A stretch of 64,000 nt of DNA from Undaria pinnatifida. Lineage: Eukaryota; Sar; Phaeophyceae; Laminariales; Alariaceae. Where the stretch lies: the NCBI GenBank assembly GCA_012845835.1, contig JABAKD010000017.1, positions 1,510,001 through 1,574,000 on the forward strand, in the 5' to 3' direction. A model generated the notes under the pieces. It was not told where the DNA came from, ran no database searches, and saw only the letters and a list, made by a program, of their open reading frames with translations. The position numbers and the translations under genes were made by a program. Shown here piece after piece: positions 1 through 12,400 of this stretch. The stretch's first letter is position 1. The number at the start of each line of letters is the position of its first letter.

Positions 1-620
1 ATAGAGGTGGCACTTTTCTGCTTTTTTTCCCGAATAACGGGACCCCTTAACGCCTTCACTACCGGAAACCCATTTTTTTACAAATTTACTTGAAGTTCGT
101 ATACGGAGGGATTTTGGGGCTCTGAAGGGGTCAACCCAAAAAATCGCCCGAACGTCAAACTTTTTTTGCAACACGAAAGCTTTTGTTTGTACCTAGGCCG
201 CGGGTTTGGAAAAAAAAAACACATTTTAAAGCTTATAGAGGTAGCACCTTTTCCTTCTTTTTTTTCTGAGTAACGGGACTCCTTAACGCCTTCACTACTG
301 GAAACCTCTTTTGGGGGAAAATATAATTGAAGTTAGTATAGAGGGATTTTGGGGCTCTAAAGGGGTCAGCCCAAAAAATCTTCCGAACGTCAATCATATT
401 TTGCAACAAGAAAGCTTGTGTTTGTACCTAGGCCGCGGGTTTGTTTATAAAAAAGCACAATTTTAAGTTTATAGAGGTAGCACCTTTTCCTTCTTTTTTT
501 TTTTTGCTGAATAACGGGACCTCTCCTTCGCCCCAAATCGTCCGGATAAAAATCTTTTTTTGCGATACCAACTTTCTTTCTTTTTCTTTTTTGCATCCCT
601 AGGCCATGGGGTTTCATTCA
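1..620. repeat. Tandem array of about 235-bp units (family A related)
   Basis: Three units start at about 1, 235 and 471, each beginning ATAGAGGTRGCACC and containing the family A core (AACGCCTTCACTACYGGAAA ... GGGATTTTGGGGCTCT) and the word GTACCTAGGCC. The last unit is truncated near 620. Part of it also resembles family B (8640-8935). No coding potential. Confidence 0.8.
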
Positions 621-3600
621 TTTCACAATGGCTGCACTTCCAGTTTTAGCCCAAAAATCAGATTCTTGGCTTGAGATACGGTTGTATAGAAGAGCTCTTG
701 AAGCGAAGAGCCCCATAGAAGAATGTGCTCTGTACCGCTACCGTAGCTTTATGAGACAAACCGACGAAAACGCCGTAAAATCGCGCGACTCACGTTGCTC
801 CTTGGCGGCGGCCAAACCTGCGTCTCTCGACGACCACTCTTACTACAGCTTGTGTTGTTTTGCGCTGGAAATGAAAATAGATTTCGAATTCTGGATTGTT
901 TCTGACAGCGTTGACGAGACCTTGTGCAACATATGTCTTCGTAATCTGAACGGCATGCGGTTACCCAGTCCGTGTGAATCCAATAAGAAAAAAAAAAACA
1001 AGGTGGGTTCAAGGCGCATATTCGTCGAACGCAAGAACAGGTCATTTCCGTATCAATCGATATCGTATCCGTTTTCGCTTCGACCTAACTGTTGGCGTGC
1101 GCACGTGACGTTGCGCGAAAAAAAAGTGTGTCAATTTGGGCTCATCCTCGTCGATCGCCTCCTTTCGAAAATTGTAGTCCTCGACAAAAAATAACTACAG
1201 ACAGAAAACACGCCGAACTCAAATTCCATGCAGTTTATCTCTAAAAGATGGCTGCGGCTCTAAGTGAATCTGATTATTTCCGTCAGTTTCGATCAGATTT
1301 CTGCTCAAATCTTCAAACGTCCCCATAGCAACACACATTACCATGAATACACGGCATTATGAAGAACAATAAGCACGTGTGGGCGTGCCGACGGACGGAC
1401 ACTGGATGAGCTGGATTGCGTTGGCTACTCTCGTGAGTGGGATCGTTCCTACCGAGCACGAAAAAAACTTCGTTAGTGACAAAAATATCTTGATTATATC
1501 CGTAAATTAGCGCTCATGCCACGTTTTTGACAAAAATAAAAGTTTTTGTTGAGGTACAGCATTTCTTGCTTTTTTTTCACAACTATCCAATCTCACGATT
1601 CGTGAAAAAGCATCACAATTCGCGAGAATGTCATATGTTCTTGCACATTCACCGATAGTTTTCGTAAATTGGCGCTCATGGCACGTGTCCTACCAAAAAA
1701 AAAAAGGTAAGATACCTACAATGGGACTCGAAGGGTGCGCCAGCTAGCGTTGGGCTGCGAAAGCAACTGAGTTAAATCGACACACGACGCGTATGAAAAT
1801 ATGTGGAAGTGTGGTGAGCTAAAGCTTTATTTTTCCCCATCCGCCGGAGGATAAAAAAAAAAAAAAAAAGTAAGAATCGTGACGTCATTCCTTAAAGTTT
1901 TTTTCCCCGAAACTATCTAAAATGATGTCCGTGGCAAATATCACGATTCGCGAAAACGTCATGTTTCCTTGCCCATTCGCTGTCATTTTAATGGCACTCT
2001 TTTTTGTTCAGTAGGAATGACCCTTGCATAGAATGAACGGTGAACGCAACACGCTCATTAGTCGGTAGTTTGGTTTTGAATACGGCGGTAACCGTAAGCC
2101 CCGATCAAGCCTAGAGTGTGTGTACATGCACGTTGCGCCTGTGTGTTCTGCGAGTATGAACCACTCGGTGCACACGACGAGTAGAGCTGCATACCGACAA
2201 CGTGCGAACGTCGGCTGCTGCTGTGTATCCCTGGCCTCTGGCGCTACGGTGCTTGTATTGTATGTGGCACTCGTACGAATATGTTCTGGATACGAACAGT
2301 TTCGTACTAAGAGACGTACCCGACCGTGCCCAAACACGGCTTGTGTCTTCTTCGAGATGGACCGCGATCTCGTACTCGTAGATGAGCGATGAGGGATCAG
2401 ACTGTGAGCGCGCATGGTTCAACATACTCTTTAACCTGTTCATATAGACTGTTGTAAAGTTTGTGGCCACAGAGTTTATCTCTCTACGATGACAAATCGA
2501 CATGCACACTGTGTGTACTGGACATCGATGGGCGGATGGAACACACGCGCACACACGATGCTCACGTACGTAAATCAGCATGGTATCCGTGGAGCGGCAG
2601 ATTGATTCTTGGTCTTATGCGTACTGGTAATATATGCTATCGGCTGGCTGTGCGCATGTGGTAACATTTGGTCATGGCAACAACAAGGTCGGAGTGCAGA
2701 CGTGCACGATTCTGTTAATACTACAGTAATTCGCTGTTCGTACATGCTCCCTTCCCTATTGTCTAAGGCTGACACCTACTGTAGTACTCCCGGCCTTGAA
2801 CGCTGCTGTGCCAGACGCTCGTACGATGTTTGTCTTACATGTGGGCTTAGAACGCCCAGTTTTGAATAGACAAGATGCAAGGGTACACTATTTTGAACGG
2901 AAATATAGTGACCGTTTAATAATTATTATGAAAATTACACGATGCTTACATTTATATTAAAGGTGGCATTACCTACCAGGTACCCGACCTCGTCGTACAA
3001 CAGGCGTTCAGCAGTGCCGATACGATACACAGAGAACGATACTTGTACTGTTATCGCTAGCATTATCGAATGAACAAGCGCCCTCCTAGGCATCCGGGCG
3101 ATGACACTGCTGCTGTGTGCAACACGCACCTCCCGTGAACAGGCGGTCCCAACGGTCGGACTCGCAAACTAGACTGCTGTTACCCTTGTTGTACCTTCAT
3201 GTCTATGATATCATGTGATGTTTTGTGCGTTGTGCGAAGCTTTGCCCGATACGGACTGCATGTCTTGGAAACAAATATATCCTCCTGAGAGGTATCTCCT
3301 CGTGACTAACCTCTCGGCTAGCATGAAGCTCTATAAGGACTACAAGCGCCTCTGGCTTCCTATCTATCACGTCACCGGGGAACGTACGCTCGCGCGGGTG
3401 GAACGGGCAAAATCTGACAGACGGTGAGCGTGAAAGTACTGGGAAAAAAGAAATCCAATACTAATTCCAAGTACTGCGTTGAAAAAAACGTGCGTTCAGG
3501 GAAGTGTCATTCTAGTTCCCAACTCGGAAAAAACGTACCTGTTAAAACTTGGAGCCTTGCCCGCATTCACACGGAACTAGGGTGTATCTCACAAGGTGTA

Positions 3601-3742
3601 AGAATCCTTCATCGTTGCCGTGCAGTGACGCTGGCGACAGCGTGCCCCCTCAGCCGCGTGCTGCGGAAGGTGTCCTCGGAACGGGTTGAGTCGTGGATCC
3701 ATATCCTCTGGGGTTTCATAGCGATATGTAGCGTTTTCAAAG
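621..3742. other. Intergenic DNA with scattered repeats, no supported gene
   Basis: A duplicated about 40-bp phrase (CGTAAATTRGCGCTCATG) occurs near 1500 and 1666, a family S2 copy at 1706-1875 and a family S4 fragment at 2455-2555. An open frame at 628-1194 is not supported (see rejected list). One TACCAGGTA lies at 2974. Confidence 0.6.
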
Positions 3743-4776
3743 GGGGCGTTTTTCGTCCATCTTTTTTTCAATTTTTTATTCCATGATCGTGATCCCCGCA
3801 CACGTGTGCGCTTTGTGTGCGAGCGACTGGCAGAGCAAGGGTCCTTCGCGCCCTCGTCGCGCCTCCTGGAGACGCTCACGGTGAGTCCACTTCCTTGGCT
3901 TGTTTCTCGTTAAGGCTAGGGTTTTTCTCCTGTCGGAGGGGAGGGTAGCTTGGCGTGTTTAGTGTACGGGGAGACAAAATATTTTATGAGAGAGTTTTTT
4001 GTTTTTCGGCTTTTCTTTTGTTTCACGGCCTAGCAAAGGGGTTCTGCACCTCTCTGTTGTGTCTGGTGTTGGCTCACCCAAAGCGTCTAATAGTCGGGCT
4101 GGCTACCAGCGTAGCTGCAATATTTCCCTGCGTCAGTTTCCTGTGCTACACAGCAGCAGCCGGCAACAGATTGAACGTCGATTTCTTGCCAGACCCTTCA
4201 AAAGGGAAGTCCAAGCAAGCCAAGCCGTTCCCCTTCTTTTGCTCTGCGCTGCGCGCTTTGTCAACATCCTTTTTGTCGTTTTCAATGTGGAGTCTCCCTA
4301 TAGTGCTCGTGGAACAGTGCCTATTTCCGTTATAGTACTTGTTAAATCGCTTCGCACGTCTGGAACCTTTTATCAGATAACTAATTTAGATCATAATCCC
4401 AATAGTGCTATTTAGTGCGCCTTACCTTTATAATGCCGGTATTACTGGCTGGCTCATACCGGCACTATAAGGATACCACGACTTTATTTTTCTAACTGCT
4501 TTCTTGACTGCACAACACCTGGTACACCGCAGTTTCTGCAGTGTACAGGGTCTCGTGCCAGTCTATTTTCAAGATAAAACGCAACGTTTTTTTGTTTTTT
4601 TCTTTTGGTTTTTGAAGCGTCATGAGGCCAAGCCCCACATGCCCATGCCCAACGCACCCATGCAGAGGGCTGTTAGCCTCCCACCAGCCCCCACCGCGCC
4701 AAGACCTTCCATCTCGGCAAGAACCGCACCTAATCTCCGGGAATTGAGTCCCAAGTCTCATGCGGGTGCCTCGTAA
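3743..4776 (+). CDS. Possible last two exons of an unrecognised upstream gene
   Basis: A stretch ending at 3880 reads DPRTRVRFVCERLAEQGSFA then PSSRLLETLT, with GC-rich third positions, and stops at a strong donor ACG|GTGAGT. It joins in phase 0 to a segment starting after TTTTTGAAG at 4618. That segment reads RHEAKPHMPMPNAPMQRAVS, a Pro/Ser-rich tail, and ends at TAA 4774-4776. The upstream boundary of the first exon is unclear (3743 is only the open frame after the nearest AG), and no earlier exons are convincing. Function is not recognised. The composition and matched phase make it better than chance, but this remains tentative. Confidence 0.3.
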
Positions 4777-6314
4777 ATTGCTAAAAGTGCCGTGGCGTTG
4801 TTGCCGAACCCAACGGGCGCCAAAACTCTTGTGTCTCCGTTTTATTCGGTGCTGGCTCTGTAAAACGCTGTCAAAAATGGTGAATACGCAAAAAAGGAGT
4901 CGAGAAGCGTAGAAATTCGTCGCAAAACGCAAATGCTTCAAAACAATACGCGCGATACGCCAGCGGGCGAGAATGATAGTGAAGGAGAGAGATCAAAGAG
5001 AGGCACACCCCCATATGCGTATCATACCGAGTACAGGATTAGCACATACATATCCATGCAAACACTCTGCGGCCCCGGACTCTATACCAGGTAGGAGTTA
5101 ATGTGAGGACAGCATTTTAAACGAAATCACTTCGTTCATGCTAATATAAATCAGGATATAAATGTACACCCGTTTTTTGTAGGTTTGGGCGTAGAGCCAA
5201 TATTACACCCAGCCAGCAAGCACCCAGCAGAAGGGATTTTTCTTCGCTTCTATCAAAGAAGCGAACAACACCTGATCCCACCCCTCCTTCCCCCCCCCCC
5301 CCCCACTCCTCATCGATTGGTGCTCTTCGCTTGCTCCGCGTGCCTCTTATAGCCGCGAGCTGCACTCACTCTTTCGAGGAGGAGGGTAGGTAGCGGGGGC
5401 TGATAGCGGGGGCTGAATTTGCACATCTAGGGCAACAGCCTGCTGTTTGTACTTGCTGTTAGTACCGCCGCGGCGTCGGAGAAAGCTAAGGGGAAAACTG
5501 CAGCAGTACTGGAAGCAGGAACCACGCTTGTTCTCCTTCAGCAGGGCGTCGCAGAGCAGAGAGGCGGAGGGAGCAATTTGCCGTCAGGAAAGCTCCGCGG
5601 GCGTAAGTTTTGCTTTTGTTCGGCGGGGAGGAAGCAACCGGCCCAGCTCTTGTGGTGGCCCACTCTGCAACAGCAGCAGCGGCAGCAGCAGCAAGCAGCG
5701 TGTGCTGCGTTTTGTTCCATTGTTCCTTTCCCTCGTTTCACACGGTACATTTTTGTTCAAGTGTTTTTTCCCGACAGTTACGTTGAGGAAGGTGGAGGAT
5801 AGCTGCTCTTGTTTGTGCTGTCTCCTCGAGCAAGAGGAAACAAGACCATCGTCACCATCAAGGAGCAGCGGCAGCAGTAGTGTTACCAGCAGCAGCAGCA
5901 GCTATAAAGCCGTGCTATTTATTTAGTACCTGGTAGCAGGCTACAACGTCTACTATCTGTTTGCACCCACTGGGTCTGTTGGCGTTTGAGGTACATCACC
6001 GGCTGCAGTTTAATCGACGGCTGGCTGGCTCTCTGGCTCTGTGGCATCAAGTGACGCCCGTGATCTCTACTTCTGCCACTCAAAACAACGCGAAATTATT
6101 CGCGGTGCTTGCTGAGGAACAGCAAGGGTGAGAGGGGGGGGGGGGCAGCAACAATTGCAGCAGACACTGCAGCAGCAGCAGCTACTCGTGCAGCACTAGC
6201 TAGATCTTACTGCAGCAGCCGCGGCATTAGTTACAGCAGCAGCAGCAGCAGCAGCAAATACAGCAGCAATTGCAGCAGCAGCAAAGGTAGCAGCAGCAGC
6301 CATACTCGGCAGGG
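4777..6314 (+). promoter_or_regulatory. Upstream and leader region of the myosin gene
   Basis: The promoter and 5' untranslated region must lie here or earlier, but I see no clear TATA box. Positions 5281-5305 are poly-C; 5667-5700, 5865-5905 and 6149-6305 are CAG/GCA-rich. TACCWGGTA occurs at 5085 and 5927. The last CAG tract is in the same frame as the start codon but is closed by TAG at 6288, so it is leader, not polyglutamine. Confidence 0.5.
6149..6305 (+). repeat. CAG/GCA trinucleotide repeat in the myosin leader
   Basis: An interrupted run of CAG and GCA triplets ends 10 nt before the initiator ATG. It is likely transcribed as 5' untranslated sequence and could fold into CNG hairpins. 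Confidence 0.8.
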
Positions 6315-6449
6315 ATGTCTTTGGAATCGGGGCAGCTGGTGTTTGTAAAGGATGAGTCGGAGGGATGGGTGCCGGCGACGGTCGGGGCTACAAACGGGCA
6401 GGGGGATGAAATGTCGCTGGAGCTGGTGCACGAGAACGGCACTTCCGAG
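6315..6449 (+). CDS. Myosin exon 1: start codon and N-terminal SH3-like subdomain
   Basis: 45 codons, ending in phase 0 at GAG|GTGAGA. The ATG at 6315 is chosen because an in-frame TAG lies at 6288-6290. The peptide has the spacing of the myosin N-terminal SH3-like fold ([18 protein letters not shown], then LVHENGTSE). Joining it to exon 2 gives ENGTSE-MVTKIS, which resembles the NG...VTNIS stretch of plant-type myosins. This is the only support for skipping 22.7 kb to exon 2. Alternatively it could be the first exon of a different transcript, but I think that is unlikely. Confidence 0.85.
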
Positions 6450-9400
6450 GTGAGATACGTCAAAGACTAATATTTTTCAAGGATGATATGATTAACCCCT
6501 TTAGAGCCCCAAAACCCGTCCGTGCGCTAATTCCAAGTAACTTGTCCCTACAAAAGGGTTTCCAGTTGTAGAAGGGGTTCCCATTCGGGACGTGTTGGCT
6601 TGAATCCCGGGGACGTTGCAAGTAGAAAAGAGGGGGAAAACAATTGAACATCAAAGGGAAAAATAACCCCCCGGCAACCAGCACCCCAACACCGGCCAGC
6701 GCAGACGAGTGTATAGCTTGGTCTATATTATTACAATATTGGTAACCACTATCTAACAAATAACTTGCTGGAAATGCTGGTATTTTCGGCTTTTGGCGTT
6801 ATCCACCGGTGTGTTAACGTGATACCCCTTCGCCCGTGCATCGCGTTCTTGGTGTAGTCCTCGCCTTGAAGTCTCGAGTTAGCCCTCACGAAGGAAGGGT
6901 TTCCGTTGAATATGCAGGCGTTTGTATCTCGGGGAAGGGGAACATTTAAATGTCACCTCAACTTTCCATGTTGCCCCTCGAGGGCAGAGTTGTAACCGGT
7001 GATCACCCGTGCACAGAACACTACCTACAATCCCCGCTATTTGTCTGTTTTTGCCAAAATATAAAAGATAAGGTCAGTTGTGAGACCGAGAATTTCGTCG
7101 AAGCTCGTACTTTACTTGCAAGCTGCGTGTGATCCTTCAATCGCGCTGGCGTGCTTCGGGTGTAGGGTATTTAGACTAAACGAGTACCACTTCTCTAGTC
7201 AATGGCTTCTTGGTTCGTGACCTCTCCTTGGCAATTATGCCCGATTACCGTATTTTGGCCTTGTGGTACATAAGGCGAGGTGTTTTACGGGTAAGTACCG
7301 GTGTTTGGTTTGGGCTCCGTGAGTACGTATCGCCCCCTACCCCCTTTTAATGAAAGCCATAATATTCCATAGACACCCCTGCGCTTCCGGGCCTGCCTTT
7401 CCTGGACGTAAATCCATGGACTCAGGACTTACTTTAGTGCAGTCACAAGGGTATGACGACTCGCACTTTGCGCTCTCGCCTTCCGGAGGCTCGTGCGGAG
7501 GGCTAGTTATATTGCTGCTCCACTAAGTGGGGGCAAGGTGCCAAATGGGATCAGGTCCGGGTGTACTCGTGGAGAGGTGTTGACGAATAAACATGACATG
7601 GAGGTAGCATCGGTGTGGTCTGTTGGACACCCCGTTTCACCGTAGAACACGAAAACGCTCGCGGGCAGCGTTTATGTACTCGTACGGTTCATGGGTTCGA
7701 AGAACGCGCCGTCGCATTTGCTTTCCGGGCGCCGAGCTCCGAGCAGCTCCGCTGGCTGCGGCAGGCTACCACATTTGTTTTGCACTTTGAGCTTGCGCTG
7801 TAACTACTGTGCTACTTACTGCGACAATGGCGGCGACGACTTGGCTAGTGACGGCTTGGCTAGCCGTCGAGCCCGAACAGTCTGTGGTAATGGTTGTGCG
7901 CGAGCGCTCCGACCCCTTTATCGCCATCCCCGCTAGCCAAACTGGTGCTCAAATAATTCAGCTGCAAATGTTGGAGTGACACCTGCGAGTCATGCCGAAC
8001 TACTGGTAGCAGCCCGACCCTAGCTCAAAAATCAAAATGGATTCATAGGATGCAGAATCTTATATGGTTCAGCAAATACATAATAGGGTTTCCAAACTAC
8101 TTAAGATGCTCTTCGATACTCCCGAGGATATCTCTATACGTCTCCTGTTGGCTTCCGCTGGTAATGGCGTCATATTTTTTGCCAAAAAAATGAAAGGTAA
8201 TTACGAAAGCACGGGCTATAATGTATGTTGTACCTGTTAAATCAACGAGGTATTTTTTAAGTACGTCAGCTGTGATTTTGGCCGTAGTCCGTCGTTGCGT
8301 CTTGACCTTGCGTCTTGACCTTCTCTTCGTCATTTGTGATTCGATGGTATGTAACTTTGAGGAGTTATCGTACCGCGGAGCAAGCAATTCGGGAGTGATT
8401 ACTCTACCGTGTTATGTGGCACTCGCGCTTTCTTAACCTTTTCCACGCTAATTCCAAAATGGCTTGTCCCAAAAAAGGAGTTGAAGTTCATAAGGCGTAA
8501 TCTAGCCAGGGCCAGCTACCCGGTTTCTTAGCAAGAGAGCCGGTACATTGTATAGATACGCCTTCTTTACAGTGGAACGCTGTAAACTAGACACTCTTCG
8601 GACAGGTCATGATACAGACCATGTATAGGAAGATGACGTATGCTACGATAGAGGTATATGGTATACCTATTTTGGCTGAAAGGGTTCTGAATGACGGGGC
8701 TCCTTAACCGAAAATCGTCGGGGAAAAAAAAAATAATAGGACTTTTTGTTTGCACGATTCTCGTTGTGTACCTAGGCCATGGAATTTTTCATCCGACAAA
8801 ATAATAGGACATTTTTTTTGCACGATTCTCGTTGTGTACCTAGGCCATGGAATTTTTCATCCGACAAAATAATAGGACATTTTTTTTGCACGATTCTCGT
8901 TGTGTACCTAGGCCATGGAACTTTTCATCCGGTAGCAGTTTTAATTTTCTCCAAATTAGTTTTTGGGAGAGGTCGTGAGCTCCCAAATTGAGGAACACCT
9001 CAGAAAATAAGTGGCGCATCTTTATCGTAGCACGCGTCAGATGCTGTATCTGCCGTCGTTTCTTTAACAAGAAATCTAGCCAGGGCCGGTGTCCCGGTTT
9101 GGTGTATGAGTAGAGAGCCGATATACTGCGGCAACCCAAGACACGTATGCTGCAAAAGACTGTAAACTACAAGTAGACACACCTCAGACAGATGATGATC
9201 TAGATCACATAGATCGTATAGATCCTGTATCTGCCGTTGTGAGATGTGCAGGATCTGTATACATGGAGTACAACCCAAGAAACATGTGCCTGGTCATGCC
9301 GACCGTACGGCTCCCACCCGGTACCATGAACTATCATATATATATACAGATCTTCCCTGCAGATCTAGATCATCAAGTGGAGATCGGTGATCTGTGTCCG

Positions 9401-12400
9401 ACGTGTCGAACTATAAGAGAGTCATCTCACGAGAGGGGTGCATCAGAAGATTTTAAGAATTTTCTGAGCTACGAACACGAGGAGCTCGGTGTAATCATCA
9501 CCCCAAACATGGCCTCGAACGCGTTCGCTCAAGCGATCCGACCAATACTTCTATTCTCCATTAATAGATGAATAGTCCTAGAACAAATATTACTCGCAAA
9601 GGTATCAGACTTTTGGTAACGGGTAGTTCCTCGCTTGATGAGGTCAAACGTAGCAGTACCAGAAACGTTGTCCCAAAAAGTACATCCCCTCTCTCGAGTC
9701 CCCCCTCCCCCTCCTACCTTGGGATGACAATGCACTATTACACTGGCTGCGGGAGCTGCTAGCGTTGTGCCACAGTGTGTTGACTGTTGACGTACAGTAG
9801 TACCTTCTACAAGACGCCTCATAGTACAACGGAAACCCGTCGATATGCGCGCACATTGTTCCAGGAGTGCATTGGCCGTTGACGTACTGTACGTTCTACA
9901 AGACGCCTCATAGTACAACGGAAACCAGTCGATATGCGCGGTACCCAGAGCCGAGAGGGTGGCACGCAACGTAGAAAAGAGGGGGAGGGAGGCCGTGAAC
10001 ACGAGGGGCCGTGAATACGAGGATCGAAGTTGCTTCCGGCACGGATGACTTGGGCTTTGTGGATCCCTTTACTACCTTACTCTTTGTCGGCTTTTTCTTT
10101 TTTTTTATTCGTCAAGCAACAACCGAACACCCAGCCAACTGCCTGTGAAAGTATGGCCCCAAATCTGCACTTCTTTTTGGATATTTGCTCTTCGCGAGTC
10201 AAGCCAAATCGCATGAAAATACACCTGCGGCAGGGAGCCTTCGGCGGGGCCCTCCGCCCCTCCCCCTCCCTCCCTCGCCAGCGGGGGGGGGGGTGGAGAT
10301 CCCGGCTTCGCCGCGACATATTTCGCCTCCGCCACTCTTGGAGTCCAAGGTACTGGCTGCTTGCTCATTCAGTACATACTAAACTGGCTTTTGCCTCAGC
10401 CAGTGCATATTGTACTGGCTGGAGCTACTAGGACCCTTAAGTGAAGCTTGTTCAATACCAGATACCTCTTACCGTGGCCCCTCACTAGCAGGGGGGAGGG
10501 GCGGAACATTACTCTGTACGGGTCCAGTGTTAAACTGCTGTCCCAGGAAGCACATACTGCGCCGGCAATGACTGGCTAGAGCTATCAGAGCCAAGGCCTA
10601 AGACTCGTGTATTTACAGTACCTGGCACCTCTCACCGGTATCTATTACATCATTGGCGTTGGGTAATGTGATTGTGGCACCTTTACTTACCTATGCCTGG
10701 TATATTGTAAGTATTTTATTTGCGATGCGTCATTTCTCTGTGTAGTGCTTCGTTACCACATAAATTGTATCTCCGTGTGGTATACAGTTATGTAGTTTCT
10801 GGTGCGTTCCACGGCCGTCAGATTTTGTCTCCCTTAGAAACGTGTTTTGTACTTTCCGTGCACAGATTGTTTAACATCACCCTGTTGACCCTGGTACAAG
10901 GTACATTGTAGTTCCAAGGCGAGTTGCCGACCGATATCCTTGATGAGGACACACACCCAATAATACGCGCGATCCAAGTATGAATCATGCACAGTTTGCA
11001 GAAATGAGTTTCGACGAAGTCTTCGATCTCAGCTGTACGAAGTGTAATTTAATTGGTTATGGCATAAATTGGAAGTGTATGGCAGAGAGGCAATGCGAAG
11101 AATCAGCGCGGACGTTTGTTGTGTTTTGCGTGCTGGGTGTCGTTGCGTACGTCCGTCGACTCAACGTTTTGCTGCTGCTGTAATGTGAAGATGTCAACGA
11201 CCAGGAACCTATCGTTCGAGTACCGAGTGTAACGAGTTTGGAGTGTGACCAGCATCATGACCATGTTTATCGCATCAGTTTTTTTTTTCTTGATGATGGT
11301 CATGAGGCTTAATTAGGTACCATACGTACGACCTGATAAGGATTTGTTTCTAACTACTGCGCCGGTATAATAGGCTATGATGTGTGAAGGATGTGTGGAT
11401 TTACATCGGCTTCTCGTGTGAGGTATTAATATTCCATTGTAGCGTGCACTGCTGTTTTTTACCTTGCTATCTTATCGTACATCATACATCTCGTACATAC
11501 ATCAATCATAGTATAATACATACATCATACATGCATCATATCGTACCAGCGAGAACCTGACCGTTGAAAGCCCGCTGTCACCGAGAGTGCGTTGTACTGT
11601 AAAATGTTGTGGACTATAGGTATGTTATAAAAATACAAATACTCTCCAGCTGTGAGATCGAAGGTTTTGTCGAAACTCATCTTTGCAAGCTGTGTGTGAT
11701 TCTCCGATCGCCCGTGTTACTGGGTGTGTGTCCTACCTCCTCAAGGATATAGGTCGGCGACTCCCCTTGGAACTACAGTGTAGCTTGTACCAGGGTCAAC
11801 AACACGGTGATGTTAGTCAGTTATATGTTGCATTTGCCTCGGTCGGCACAGCAGGAAGGACCCGGAAACCGGGTTGGCATGGGCTTCGTGTAGCGTAATA
11901 ATTGTTCGATTGTAGCTCACGTGAGAGTGTGTACTCTTCACGTTACACTGATATTTGCACCCATCTATGTTGAGCGCTTTTTTACTGCTGTTAATTGGCT
12001 GGCACACAAAATATTAAAAAAAATAAGATTACGCTTCAGCTGTGTGACCGACGAAAACGGAGTTTTTTTCATCAAACTCATACGAAGTAGTATGTCATGC
12101 ATCTTGTAGTTTGTGACAACAGAGCTCGTCTCTCTCTTGCCTAGGAAACAGCATCGGCACGGACAGGTTTTTGCTGGATGTAAATTGGCACAAAGGTCAG
12201 TTTAATGTCAAGAACAAATAAACATCGCACATCATATCGTACCGGTAGGTACCTGGCCTTGGAAGTTACTTGCCGTCACCGACGGCCCCTTACTACTATA
12301 TACTAGTCTGCTGGGTATACTGCCTCTAGATGTCTTATTTGCCTTGATCGACGCCATAATGCCCCGGAAACCCGAGGTTTAACACATACGCTTCTCCCCC

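Noticed and set aside
628..1194. 188-codon open frame on the + strand
   Set aside because: About one frame of this length is expected by chance in 64 kb on six frames. It has a lysine/serine-rich mixed composition, no recognisable domain and no splice or neighbour support.
8097..8387. 96-codon reverse frame
   Set aside because: No recognised family, no repeat relatives and a length expected by chance.
9239..9571. 110-codon + strand frame
   Set aside because: Its first half is the GATCTAGATC family C repeat shared with other non-coding copies. The remainder alone gives no recognisable domain.
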